Shown: positions 10,903-23,400, numbered from the stretch's first letter. The stretch is DNA of 64,000 bases from Eleusine coracana subsp. coracana (GCA_032690845.1 CM064432.1:55736071-55800070); one strand, 5' to 3'. Translations and numbers: made by a program. Notes: a model not told the origin generated them from the letters alone.

Positions 10903-12534
10903 TGTAAGCTTCATGACCATTGATGATTGGATCCCCAAGGTATGAATGTTTTGGTGATAGATGACAACTATAAAATTGTGGGCTAATATCTACATGAGTG
11001 TTGTCTATGTAGGAATCATCTCTAAATTCTATTACAAATCATATGGATGATGGTTGCCTTGGCGATTGATGACAATGACCACAAGCATGGAGGCTTGTAA
11101 ACTTGATGGAGTCCAAGGGTTGATGAAGATGGATCAAAGCGGAGAACAAGCTATGGTGCAAGTGTTTAGAACACTTGTCTAGTTGTTAGGGCTTTGAGTC
11201 CATAGGAAAAACTGGACTATCAAGGGGGTCTAGGTCATTCTCTTAGGTCATGTCTAGTCGGTGATGTGCAAGGTTGCTCGGCAAAATCACAGGCACTAGA
11301 TGACAGTGAAGAAGCCAAGGAGTTGTTCGGAGAAGCCGGAAAACGAAGTCAAGCGAGGACTATGAGTTTCAGCTTCTAGACATAGAGACTGGACAGAGGG
11401 GTCAGTGAAAATCGGACTGTACACTATGGGGAGTTGTCTGGGACTTAAAGCGAGGAGCAAGGATTCTGCCTGTAGCAGATCCTGTACAGACCGGACGGTC
11501 CGTTAGTAGGGATTGCACAGGGCAGAGAAGAAGGGTTTGGCACTGAATGTTTCTGGACTAGAGAGAGAAATGACCGGATAGTCCGGTCTACTGACCGGAT
11601 GGTCCGGTCAGTACAGGTTTCAGCAGGGTCAGAGTGTTCTATACACAATGCTGCAGTGATCGGACTATCCGGTCAGTAGGCCCAAAAAGCTGATTTCATG
11701 AGGCAACGGCTAGTTTGAGGTTGGGAGCCTATATAACTTCGTTGCTGGGGTCCTGGAGACCTCTCTTGGCCAGTGGAATACCTGAGAGAATTTGGTAAGG
11801 CCCAAGAGAAAAAGAGGAGAGCACTAGAAGGAGATATTGCATATCTTGAGAGTGCTAGTGGAGAGTAACTTGAGCATCTTGCACATCTAAGGCTAGGGTG
11901 TCCTTGAGGGTGTGATTTAGATTGTTACTCTTGGTCTATGGTGTGACCTAGACCGGTTAGGTGTCGATGATCGAGCCTATCGTGATCAGTTGTGTAGGTC
12001 GTCACACATTTGTACACGGTTTGAGCCTGCCGTTGAAAGGGGCATCGCTAGTGAGCGCCCGTGTCGACTCGGGGAGTCCGGCAAGTTCTCGAGGGAGGCG
12101 AGCTTGTGCTTTGTGCAGCGGTGACGCACACTATGTCTTCACTCTATGAGTGATTGCAGGCTCGTGGGGGAGAACTCCACTTGGTGGCAGGGAGGGACCG
12201 GGACTCCGGCGGGAGTGGTCCAACGAGGATTAGGGGAAGGCGCCATCCTTCCGAGACCTCGGGAAAAAATCATGAGCATTCCTTGACCCTCTCTTTACTA
12301 TTCTGCAATTGTGTGCTCTAGTGTGTAGGGTGAATTGTGGCTTGCATATGCTAGTGTGTTTGGCTTTCGCGCTTTATCTTATCATGAAAACTAGCATGTG
12401 TCGGGTCTTGGCCTACTAGAATTATTTAGGTTGCTTCTCTTGTTAGATTCAAGTAGTGGAAATTGAAGTAATTGGATTCGTGAGTGGCTTAACGATTCAT
12501 CCCCCCCCCCTCTCGGTACGCCTTTGTCCTTACA
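10903..12534 (+). mobile_element. Complete LTR of copia element A
   Basis: The 1632-base LTR begins TGTAAGCTTCATG after a polypurine tract and ends TCCTTACA before a primer site. Its last 319 bases match 1-318. Inside it has CCGGAC palindromes (11480-11670), a TATATAA box at 11730, and a C-run near the end. Stretches such as that around 11100 (cttgatggagtccaaggg) are shared with the LTRs of element B, so the two families are related but distinct. Confidence 0.92.
11730..11736 (+). promoter_or_regulatory. TATA box of the element A LTR
   Basis: TATATAA sits in the context gggagcctatataacttcg, which is conserved at the equivalent place in both LTRs of element B. Transcription of the element would begin some 30 bases downstream. 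Confidence 0.75.
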
Positions 12535-12536
12535 AG

Positions 12537-12548
12537 TGGTATCAGAGC
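12537..12548 (+). promoter_or_regulatory. Second element-A primer-binding site, after the right LTR
   Basis: The exact initiator-Met tRNA primer match tggtatcagagc follows the LTR end by two bases. A primer site downstream of what is also the right LTR of element A shows that this LTR serves two internal regions. Confidence 0.9.
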
Positions 12549-12586
12549 CAAGTGATCATCTTTGAGGCTCACCGCCTTGAGTAAGG

Positions 12587-12745
12587 ATGCCAGGACTAGT
12601 AGGGAATATTCCTATATTCGATGAGGAGGACTATGCTTATTGGAAGGCTCACATGCAAGCCTACCTTCAGTCCCTTGATCCAGAGATATGGTCAGTCACT
12701 CACGAGTCCGTTGCGGATGTGAACCTACTTGAGCCTAATTATGTT
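12587..12745 (+). pseudogene. gag: Second gag fragment, first 53 codons
   Basis: The 159 bases are identical to 371-529, including the start codon and the MPGLVGN opening. Identity stops abruptly at 12745 within the codons for NYV. What follows (12746 onward) is unrelated sequence, and the missing rest of gag is not found elsewhere in the window. This is a truncated copy of the same family joined to the LTR in the normal LTR-primer-gag order. Confidence 0.9.
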
Positions 12746-13049
12746 CTAATCGAGTCTCCCTGCCTTGAATCGTGCCAATCGAGCTTTTCTCCACCAAGAC
12801 ACCACCCTCGACCACCATTGACGTTGATTCCCAATTTCTTTGCGCCAGGTCAGTTATACTCAAATTAGTTGCATCCACACATGCTATATACGTGTGATAA
12901 CCTATGCAAATCTTTTCCCTTTCGTTTCCTTGCACAACCTGAGAGCAGTTCCAGTTTTCCCCCACCGTCGCCGCTAGTGTCTGCCACCTCCATGGTGAGC
13001 CCTGTGTTTTATCCTTCTTCGACACAAGACAACACGACTCCGCTCTTCA

Positions 13050-14503
13050 CCATGCTACCGTGAAGCTGTAGGAGCAACCCCAATTGATTTCCCACTCCAA
13101 GCCCACTTTGTGACGCCACCGAAGACCTCCGCTCCGCCGCCTCTCACTGACGGCCAATCTCTGGTGAGTTTCCCACTTCGTGAACCCCACCAGACCCTCC
13201 GCTTCAGCATGGGTATCAATTCCCTGCTCCCGTGACGAGCTTTTGCCGTCTGTAGCCGCCGGCAGCGAGCTCCAAGCTGCCACCTCCAAGCCGACTGGTG
13301 CTGAGCTGGCAGTCGACTGGCACTTACGTGGCCGCCACGAGGCGCTGCCACTCGCTGACCTATCAATGCTAATCCCAGGAAATTAACAGAAATACCAGAA
13401 ATTACATAATAATCAACAAAACTTCCAAAACTCATAGTAAATGAACCCAAACTCCAATGGACCTTAAACAAATTTTGTTAGTCTCATAATAATATGCTTT
13501 ATTGTAGAAAAATGATAACAAGTTGTCTGTGTACATGTATTTTTATGGATTTAATTTTATTGGCAAAACATTTATTAATTCACGAGGAATTCTAGGAGCA
13601 TAATTAAATCCTGATTTTTGGCATGCTCAGTAAACACATGATTATCTATTACAATAAAATTTGGTTTGGTTATGAAATATTTTATGATCTAGAAATTATT
13701 CGGTACTTTAGTTTATATAAATGCTAGTAAATAAAATATTAATGTTCAGAAGTTGTGACTTGGTAAAATGATGTTCATACATGTACCTGTTCATGATAAA
13801 TCACTCAAGTCCAGTAACACCTTTTACTATATTAATTGCACTAATTATTCATAGAATTATACTAACCCATTTAAATGGTTAACACACCTACACTAATTGA
13901 ATTCTAAATTGCTTCTTTGAAGCATATGGCTTCGAGAACATATTAATAAGATTGTTGGCACTAAAATACTAATGCATTATGCATCCATCATATTATTGCA
14001 TGAAATGGTGTTACGACAATGTCATTAACATCTTTTTCATCATATAGAGGTAATGACAACCAGGAGCAAGAAGAGGATTTTCAGAAGTATATTGACTCAC
14101 AGGAGCAAGAAGTAGAGGTTGCTAACACTAGTGTCAATCAAGGCAAGCCCCGGTTTGTATTTGCCTCTTTACAAAGTTTTGCTAGTCTATAAGGCTACTA
14201 ATGTCTATGGTTATTGTTGCATTAGGTCATAGGAGTTGATTGAAACCCACCTTGCATGTTACCCCAATGACCTATGCTACTGCTAGTAGAACCCTAGTAG
14301 GATCGGTACTGTATTGCTATGCTTAGTAATTAATAGGCTCGGTATATATTATTACTAAGGAATGAACTTGATCACTAAATCTGAATATTATAAAATAAGT
14401 TTGCTTTTGATGTTATGACCGGGCAGGGATTATGCATGTGTAGGTTTGCAGCAACACATGTGTGTTGACTGCGGTAGTCCTGCCTTGTTAAACCTAGGAC
14501 CCG
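13050..14503. repeat. Tandem duplication, unit 1 (about 1.45 kb)
   Basis: This unit runs from ccatgctaccg to cctaggacccg and is followed at once by a near-identical unit. I read only scattered substitutions and a few small indels between them, so identity is very high. It contains a GC-rich start (13050-13380), AT-rich intron-like sequence, and the small exon-like island at about 14047. Confidence 0.92.
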
Positions 14504-15961
14504 CCATGCTACCGTGAAGCTGTAGGAGCAACCCCGATTGATTTCCCACTCCGAGCCCACTTCGTGACGCCACCGAAGACCTCCTCTCCGCCGCCTCTCA
14601 CTGACGGCCAATCTCTGGTGAGTTTCCCACTTCGTGAACCCCACCAGACCCTCCGCTTCAACATGGGTATCAATTCCCCGCTCCCGTGACGAGCTTTTGC
14701 CGTCTGTAGCCGCCGGCAGCAAGCTCCAAGCTGCCACCTCCAAGCCGACTGGTGCTGAGCTGGCAGTCGACTGGCACTTACGTGGCCGCCACGAGGCGCT
14801 GCCGCTCGCTGACCTATCAATGCTAATCCCAGGAAATTAACAGAAATACCAGAAATTACATAATAATCAACAAAACTTCCAAAACTCATAGTAAATGAAC
14901 CCGAAATCCAATGGAGCTCAAACAAATTTTGTTAGTCTCATAATAATATGCTTTATTGTAGAAAAATGATAACAAGTTGTCTGTGTACATGTATTTTTAC
15001 GGATTTAATTTTATTGGCAAAACATTTATTAATTCACGAGGAATTCTAGGAGCATAATTAAATCCTGATTTTTGGCATGCTCAATAAACACATGATTATC
15101 TATTACAATAAAATTTGGTTTGGTAAATTATGAAATATTTTATGATCTAGAAATTATTTGGTACTTTAGCTTATATAAATGCTAGTAAATAAAATATTAA
15201 TGTTCAGAAGTTGTGACTTGGTAAAATGATGTTCATACATGTACCTGTTCATGATAAATCACTCATGTTCAGTAACACCTTTTACTATATTAATTGCACT
15301 AATTATTCATAGAATTATACTAACCCATTTAAATGGTTAACACACCTACACTAATTGAATTCTAAATTGCTTCTTTGAAGCATATGGCTTCGAGAACATA
15401 TTAGTAAGATTATTGGCACTAAAATACTAATGCATTATGCATCCATCATATCATTGCATGAAATGGTGTTACGACAATGTCGTTAACATATTTTTCATCA
15501 TATAGAGGTAATGACAACCAGGAGCAAGAAGAGGATTTTCAGAAGGATATTGACTCACAGGAGCAAGAAGTAGAGGTTGCTAACACTAGTGTCAATCAAG
15601 GCAAGCCCCGGTTTGTATTTGCCTCTTTACAAAGTTTTGCTAGTTTATAAGGCTACTAATGTCTATGGTTATTGTTGCATTAGGTCATAGGAGTTGATTG
15701 AAACCCACCTTGCATGTTACCCCAATGACCTATGCTACTGCTAGTAGAACCCTAGTAGGATCGATACTGTATTGCTATGCTTAGTAATTAATAGGCTCGG
15801 TAGATATTATTACTAAGGAATGAACTGGATCACTAAATCTGAACTTTATAAAATAAGTTTGCTTTTGATGTTATGACCGGGCAGGGATTATGCATGTGTA
15901 GGTTTGCAGCAACACATGTGTGTTGACTGCGGTAGCCCTGCCTTGTTAAACCTAGGACCCG
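14504..15961. repeat. Tandem duplication, unit 2
   Basis: Direct repeat of 13050-14503 with the same start and end words. Unit 2 has a 4-base insertion relative to unit 1 near 15125 (ttggtaaattatg against ttggttatg). The join cctaggacccg/ccatgct at 14503 differs from the sequence after unit 2 (gtccatgg), which fixes the duplication boundary. Confidence 0.92.
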
Positions 15962-16983
15962 TCCATGGTTGGCCCCTTGATCAAGTATTGAACAGTACCA
16001 AATGCATACTAGTTTATGGGCACTAGTAAACCTATGTAGCATAAAAAACTACTTGCAATAGGAACGGTTAAGGTGCATTGGTTTTTGACCCTTCTGCTGC
16101 TGGAGTGGGTGGTTCATACCACGATGTACTGTTGGCAGAACGGCGTGCCCACTCAATGTCACCACACCCGGTCTGAGGTGTAAGTTCTTTTATTGTGAAA
16201 GGTTTCCATATACGACCTTAATTGGTGCGTATGTGTCATATATTTCGGGTTTTCCCAGCTGGCGTAAATTGATTGCAATTGCTATCGCTCGCAGTAATGA
16301 GTACCACTTGGTCACCGCGCCATCACGTAGTTCACATGATATTATGGAAGTTGATTACTTGTTTTCATTGATTATTATTACTGTTGCTCTTATACTATAA
16401 TTACTTCATGTATTGATTTCATTAATCATTGTTCCACTAAAGTTACATTCTGCCCTACCCAATAAACTTGGCTAAATAAAATTGGATAGAACTAATAGGA
16501 TGCTTAGTGCAAGTCTTTTTAAATAGCCATCCTATTAGATCCAATGCATGTCTAGGTCTTATGACGGGTAAGTCTTGCTAAGTAATTAGTACTCAGGCTT
16601 TGTGCCTTTGTTGTTTTCAGGTAATGAAGAAATAGAACTACCGGTAGATGTGATGCCTTGGGACATGCAAGTCCCTGAGGGTTGGACTGCCCACTGGGAA
16701 TCCGACTTGCAGCCGCAGTGATTGTTGGGTATTGCTAGGGTGATGGTTCTCTGGGCAAGAATCATTGCTATTGTTGTATCGTCGAGAGCTCGCATTAGTT
16801 ATCATTATTTGCTTCCGCTGTTTTTGAACTATCTAAAATTGTAATATTCTGTTGCACTTTAGTACTCTATTTATGTAATGACTTAACTTAAAATGCTTAA
16901 AATAAACAATTGTTGTATTATCAAGTGTGTGCATTATCAGCACCTTCGAGACCTCGATCCTCCGGGAAGGGGCGCCACACCAC

Positions 16984-18374
16984 CCTTCCAATCCTTTTTT
17001 GGTGGCCTCAACGATAATCCCAATACTTCCATCTCCATGCCATGTAAAGTGTTCAGGGAACTCCGCATAAGTGAACTGGTTAGCAGTAGGAATTGTTCTA
17101 TTCGCTTGAAACCATTACGTGAGCTTGGGGACTTTATTATTTGGGTTATCCAACACTTGTTCTAGATTATCCTCTTCTATGTAAACAATACAATTATCAA
17201 ATGGTAAGTGGCAAGGAAGTCGCTCAATAGATGAATCAGAATAGTAAATTTCAAAATCAAGTAAATGCCATGCTGCATCATTAGGAGTAACACACCTGGC
17301 TTCTAGATAATTACGTATCTTATTAGTAATTTGATTGGAAGGTTGACCAGATGATCTTCTTCTTCACTGAAGACCAACCTTTGCACAGTGAAACCCCTTG
17401 CAAAAGTATTTGAATAAATATTTTTCCAAGCCATCACGATTAACCCTTTCCACATTGATGTGGGCCTCGTACTTCACGCATAAGTCAACATTGTGAGGAA
17501 CCAACAGACCGATTATCAACATCAATGTCATTCTTTTTCGCAGTCAAACCATTTTTAGGTCGAGCATACTGAATATGACCATTCTGAAGCAGTGTTGTTC
17601 TGTCACAATACTCTTTTGGATAGTATTTAGAACATTGGCCATCAACCATGCAGGAACATGACTTATTTGCATCTCCACAAGGACCATGAATCATAAATGA
17701 TGAGACAACCTCAAAGCCAATTGGATCAAGGGATGGATTTGGCAATTGTGCTGATTTGAAGCTATCAATTTCCTCAGTTGTCAAGGGACCGCTCTTGTCT
17801 AACCATAGTATGAGATGGACATGAGGAAGACCGCATTTCTGGAATTCAATTGTATAGACAACTGCACACAGTATAATACCTATGATAAGAGAGATGTGGC
17901 AAGGGGCATAGAAAGATACATGATATGCTAAGAAAAATTTAGACATGCACCTGCGAGAACAGGACCAAAGAATTGCTCCTTCACAATGTTATCCATGAAG
18001 ATGTCTAGTTTCATATGGAAGACACGATCAACAATATCAGCTCTATCAGTTGGATGTTGGCCTCAGATTCGTGCTAAGGCCTTTGTTACTTCTGACCAAA
18101 ATGGATTGGACGTAAAAGTGATGAACAAATCAGGACACCCATACTTTTGACAGATAGTAACACAATCAAGATAATTCTGATATAAATATCGAGGGCTTCC
18201 AACTTGGGAAGAAGGCAATATCATGACCTGTCCAACCTTAGATCCTTCAGTGATACCATTGTTAACACATTCATGGAGTTCTTTATGAGAAGCTTTCCTA
18301 TATTTCTTCTAGAACTATTTTATTCTATAATGGCTCAATCTAGATTCCTGCATGCAACAATACAAATCAATAAA
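16984..18374 (-). pseudogene. Helitron Rep, nuclease half (catalytic core), broken
   Basis: Helitron transposase carries an HUH nuclease that nicks and rejoins DNA at the element ends. On the minus strand the open piece 17946-17485 reads YTIEFQKCGLPHVHLILWL, containing the HxH metal-binding motif at about 17818-17823. A one-base shift near 17495 moves to another frame that continues with a CVKYEAHINVERVNRDG stretch and then KYLFKY, the YxxxY catalytic tyrosine pair (codons 17418-17420 and 17406-17408). Similarity fades below about 16990, before any helicase motif. The upstream part (18250-17950 in minus order) is recognisable but full of stops. It is continuous with 25759-26700 once the inserted element is removed. 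Confidence 0.8.
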
Positions 18375-18379
18375 GTAGG
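18375..18379. repeat. Target site duplication gtagg, left copy
   Basis: gtagg lies directly before TGTTGACA at 18380 and is repeated at 25759-25763 after the far end of the inserted element. Confidence 0.85.
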
Positions 18380-20173
18380 TGTTGACATCTACTAAGTCAC
18401 ACCAAATAAATAGACTTGGGCAAGACGCCAGAACTACTTGTTGGCAGAACTCAGCAGATGGTTAGTGTGGGCAAGTTAAATCCGCAAGTGCACAGACATC
18501 CCGTTGTAGCATTTCACCACTGGATTACTCCAATGGCTGTCATTTATAGTTCTCCCAAGGGAAGGCGGCATTCAAGAGATAGCATGTTCATAGCCATATA
18601 ACTAATAATATACCAAAGTCCTAGATAGGGGTAAAGATAATAATGATAGTGGGTAGTGACACATAGAACAATCCAACCTAACATTAACACAAAGCCTAGG
18701 TTTAGTGGATTAAAGAGGAGTCAGGCTAGATCCTTATGTACTTCTATATTCCTATCTATAGATTAAATGCATGCAACACATACAAGCCTAGGTTCTATGT
18801 TAAGCCAGAATAGGGAGGATTAAGCACAGTAGGGCTGTCATCACCTACTGGCAATCCTTTACTAGGACACGTGACATTAAAGCTATTAAGTCCTTACTGC
18901 CAGTCCTAGGGTCACGTGATAATAAGGCAATTAAATCCTTACCGTCACACCTATTCCTGTTCGCGGGGCAACAAAACACTCATGGTTATTTACCAACGTA
19001 AGCACCATGCTTACATTGCTAAATAATACTCTCAATCCTCATGGGACTCTGGCCCTTCGGACCAACAAGTCTAAAATAAGAGTACACCTAACCTTAACCC
19101 GATGGATCAACAAGTCAAGTAATATAACATGCATAACTCTGACCCTACGGATCAACAAGTAAAGGGCTAGGACATGCATAGATTTAACCCTACGGATTAA
19201 CAAGATACCGACTATAGCACACATAACTTTAACCCCATGGATTAACAAGTCATGGACTAAAGCATGTCTATCCACAATATGCATTGCACGAGTATAAGAA
19301 CATAGGTTGACTAGCATAGGTATGTGAAGCATATAATAATCTAACATGACTAGGCAATTAACCATATACAAAGCTCATGACTATCACACTAGTATAAGAA
19401 TAAGGCATAAGGAATAAAGAAGATAATAATATTAATAAAGTAAATAAGTCTTACAAGAGAGGACTAGAGTAGAACTAACCCAAAAGCTCTCCAAGACTAG
19501 GTCGAGGATCTCAAGACAACTATCCTCTCTCATAAACTCCACTAGGACCTAGAGACTAAGTGTAATGCTAGAGAATGGATTCTTCTTAATGTGTGTTGAG
19601 AAGTGAGACACACCCTTCTATTTATAGGGGTCCAAAGGTGGTTCTGAGGTTGGTAACTCCCACCCTAAGGGGGACAACCGCCTTTGGAGAGTCGGTGGGA
19701 AACTGTCATTGGAAGATGGGCCTCATTGGGCCCATTCCTTGTTCAGTCGAACAGGCATGTTCGGCCGAACCGGGATGCGGCCCAATGGCCCCCAGCTGTT
19801 TTGGCACATTGGTGGGTGGCCCCCCTTGACTCCTCCATGGCTTAGGCCTTCTGTATGTTGGTTCGGTGCCGTAGGTGGGCCATTTGATCCGTGGGAATCC
19901 CTGTTGACGGGCTCTGATTGACCGCAAGTGTGCTTTCTCCCTTAATCGATCTGTGTGATGTTCAGTTGTCGCTCTCCCATTGGCTAGAATGGTATTATCG
20001 CGGATCATGGGGCATTTCTCCATCCTTTTGTATATAATCCATGCATGCACATAATTTTCTAAGGACAAGTGAAAATTCATTATTCCTAGTTAACATGCAT
20101 GGTGGGAATGTTGAATCCTCATTTATTTTGAGAAATATTGATGGTCAAAAATGGTATTTAATAACTGTCAACA
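18380..20173 (-). mobile_element. Right (3') LTR of the minus-strand element
   Basis: A 1794-base segment with inverted ends TGTTGACA/TGTCAACA. The first 88 bases in minus orientation (20173-20086) match 25758-25670 with about 12 differences, showing that these are the two LTR copies. It holds a degenerate tandem repeat at 19049-19270. Confidence 0.8.
19049..19270. repeat. Degenerate tandem repeat, about 45-50 bp units
   Basis: Five successive units share a core of the type ccctacggatcaacaagt (variants at 19053, 19093, 19143, 19188 and 19231). Each is followed by a variable stretch usually containing acatgcata. Confidence 0.75.
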
Positions 20174-20488
20174 AACTCCCCTAAGCTAAACCTACTCGTC
20201 CTGATGCAAAGGTAAAACTTTATGTTGTTGATCAGGAGTTGCTACTATGTTTTATATTCCCTTTATAGTACCAAGTGCACAAAAAAATACTCTACATCTA
20301 TTTAAATAAGTTGGCATTTGGTAACTCACCCTTTTACCTTAGTCCCTATGGGGCTTTTGACTTCTCTTCATCTTGGGTGGTTGAAAGACAGAACGGTCTT
20401 TTATAGAACACCATTCTCTCATCCATGTGTTCCACTTTTCATCTGGAGGTTTTTAAAAGATTTTGAAAATAAAACTTAAGTTCCTTCA

Positions 20489-20493
20489 ATGAT
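20489..20493. repeat. Target site duplication atgat, left copy
   Basis: atgat precedes TATAACACCC at 20494 and recurs exactly at 24376-24380. Confidence 0.85.
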
Positions 20494-23400
20494 TATAACA
20501 CCCTAAAATTTTAATAATAAATTAATTATATAAAACTATGGCGAAATTTCATTTTTTTCAAACGTAATATGGTCTTATGATTTTTTTTTAAAAAAAATCT
20601 CACTAAATAATCAAATAAGAGAAATAGGGTAAAAGATATTTTTGAGTAATTTAAAAATAATCTTGATTGTTTGTTTTGCTTATGTATTTATTTATTTTGT
20701 GGGCTACTCCTTTTAAAACTCCAATTCGAAAATAACCAAAATCCATGAAAAGATTAAAACCCTCCCTTCCTCATCTTTTCGGCCCAACCCAGGCCGCCTC
20801 CACTCCCTACCACATGGGCCGCCGCCTCCCCTTACCCCGCCGGCCCTGCCTCCCACCTGGCCCCCTCCGCTCCCCGCATGGGCTGCCTCCTCCCTCCCGG
20901 CCCGCCAGCGGAACACCACAGCCCAGCACGCCCGCTTCTTCTCCTTTTCTCTGGGCCGCACGCCTCTCTTAGCCCACCGAGCGTCATTCTCTTCCTTCCT
21001 ATCGTCTTCCACCTCCAGAACTACAGAAACAGACACCATTCGATCCTAGCGCCCCGCTCCACCTCGCCTTGGCTCTACCGGCCCCGCGCGCTCGTCCCCA
21101 GTGCCGTTGTCGGCACCCTCATCAACCGCATCGCGCCACGGCTTGGCCCCATGAAACGACCGCACTCTGCCACACTTGGAGAACACGACGCCACCATTAA
21201 AATGCTCGACCCGTCCCCTCCGGCACACAGCTCGCACACGGCTACTCCCCAACCCGTCTCAGCACGCCTCCACCACTCTGTGATGCGCCGCCCCCGCTCA
21301 ACGACGCGCGCACGCGTTTCACGCCCCTGCCGCGCAGTGCTCGCACGGTGCTGCCATTAATGGCGAGATCGAGCTCCGCCTACCATTACTCCCCGCCGAG
21401 CGGTCGCGACGCGGAACAATGCTCGCCTCCCCCGGTTTGTCTCGCCCCACCGCGCACCTTCCCCGCGCCGCGACGCTGCATAGCGCCACAAGACCCCGCC
21501 GCCTTCACTACGAGCTGCCCGACGCGTCACCCACCTAGCACTCATGCGCGTCGCGCCACCGTCGCCTTTAACTCCGCCTGTGCGTGAGACGCGACCGGAC
21601 CCTGCAGCTTCACGACGCGCGCAAACCGACGGCCGCCATTCACTCCGCCAGCTCGGCCCCGCCGGTGTAACCCGCTAGCTGCCGCAGAGACATGTTCCAC
21701 GCGCGCGCGTCGCTTCTCCCCACCTCGGCTATAAAAACCAACGCGCGACGGACTCCTCTCTATACCCGCATCGAGCGCCGTCCCGTCTCCTCCACGGCGC
21801 CGTCGAGAGGCCAAAACCAACCACCACCACCTCCCCAATCAAGCTTTCCCCAAACTCACCCGAGCTCCTGCCATGGCTACTCTCTCCCCAAAATCCGTCG
21901 CATCCCCACCTCCTCTCCCAAAGATTCCACATCAGATGATCGCGCGTCGCCTCCTCCATCGATCCCCTCACCCCGGTCGCCCTCCCCCTCTTTCCTCTGC
22001 CGGGATCGAGCCCCCAAGCCCAGCCGTGGTCGAACAAGAGGAAGAAGAAAGTGATTTGTTGTTTCACGTGAGCTCTTATCAGTTTTGCAAAATAATCCCT
22101 CTATTCTTCCCAAATGAACCCGCTTTCTATTCTGTCTTGACTATTTGCAAAATCCCCCCTTGGTCCACCAAAACCTGTAGGCCCAGCCCATACACCACTT
22201 CACAGAATAGTAAAGACCCGCTCCACATACTTTCCAACACACAAAAAAAATTTTTGGAAAATCCCGGAGTTATACCCTTTTACACATAAGCCTCTGACCT
22301 TCACTATAACTCTGTTCCAGTCCAGATCTTTTACAGAACAGAAAGACCCCTAGACTTTCTGTAATTATATTTTAACCCCTCCGCCTTTTACAACCAGGCC
22401 CCAGACTTCTCTGTAATTACAGAAAGGACCTTGAAACTTTCTAAAATTATAGAAAAGCCCCTAGAACTTCCAGAACTCATATCTTTTCAATCGTAGCTCC
22501 GTTCCGGACGATTCTCGTGCCCATGCGATCGTTCCGACACGAGGAACCTTTCGCCACCCACCATAGTTCTACTCCCATCATGATATTTTTCCCAAGTCCC
22601 CCAAAACATCATATCTTCGTCGCCCAAATTCTTCCACCGTCAGCCTTCTAAGATCCAACCTACCTATAATCCACTCGCATACACCAAACCTCCTGAAATA
22701 ACCTATCTGGAGTTTTAATTGGAGTATTGATTGTTTCATATTAATTTTATTTTGTTCGCACTAGCATCAGGGGTCGTAGCACGTGAAGAACCTAAGGAGC
22801 CCGATACTGGAGATGAATCCTGAAGGCCCAAGTCTCATGGCGGACTCCGATACCGTTATGTGAAACGATGTAAACCACAACGATTTAAGGATAGCAATAC
22901 CAGACAAGCTCTAACACCCCCTTGATCATATTTATCCTATAACAGTAGTCTAGAAAACCTACTTAGAGCCTACTCCATATTGCATGCTCTCTTGAGTCCT
23001 ATTGTGTGCCCTCCTTGTATGCCTTACCCTACCACCCCGTAAGCTCCATAGACCCCGACATTAGATGCCTTATGTCCGGGATCTGCTATGCTTAGAAGCG
23101 CTTAGGAACCCCCGCGATGAGGTTCATTGCAACACCATATTACATACTTCTATTTCAAAAATAGGTGAAAACGTGTTTGGTGGTGTGCATGTAAGTACAA
23201 TGTAGGTGGGTGATAAATCAACTGTGTGAAGGTGAAGTTGGGTGGGAGAGACATGGTCGAGGGTGAGACTCCTTAGTACTGGTGCAGAGTACTTGGTGAT
23301 GGTGTCTTCGGTGTAGATCCACCTATCGTGGATGAGTGCTTACCCGACCGCTTAGGAACGATAGCGAGACCTTAACTTGGTGGTATTTAAGTATGACTAC

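Larger units (their letters stand above)
12746..16983 (+). mobile_element. LTR-like fragment of another retroelement with internal tandem duplication
   Basis: The segment starts abruptly inside the gag copy and has no pol. It contains exon-like islands, one repeated at 14047-14150 and 15505-15610 (reading about NQEQEEDFQ) and one at 16621-16721 (ending in LQPQ and a stop), each preceded by a splice-acceptor-like tatag or ttttcag. It is followed by AT-rich sequence resembling a polyadenylation region (16790-16910), and closes near 16983 with a ggggcgccacacca-type end. That layout matches the 3' half of giant grass LTRs such as those at 4544 and 20494. I infer a 5'-truncated LTR; the family is not determined. 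Confidence 0.45.

Noticed and set aside
19049..19270. CRISPR-like array
   Set aside because: Units are degenerate, spacers are not unique sequences of fixed length, and the DNA is plant nuclear; it is a decayed tandem repeat in an LTR.
20713..22289. Frames up to 160 codons in the GC-rich core of solo LTR 2
   Set aside because: Same reason: several mutually overlapping frames, no recognisable protein, inside an LTR.
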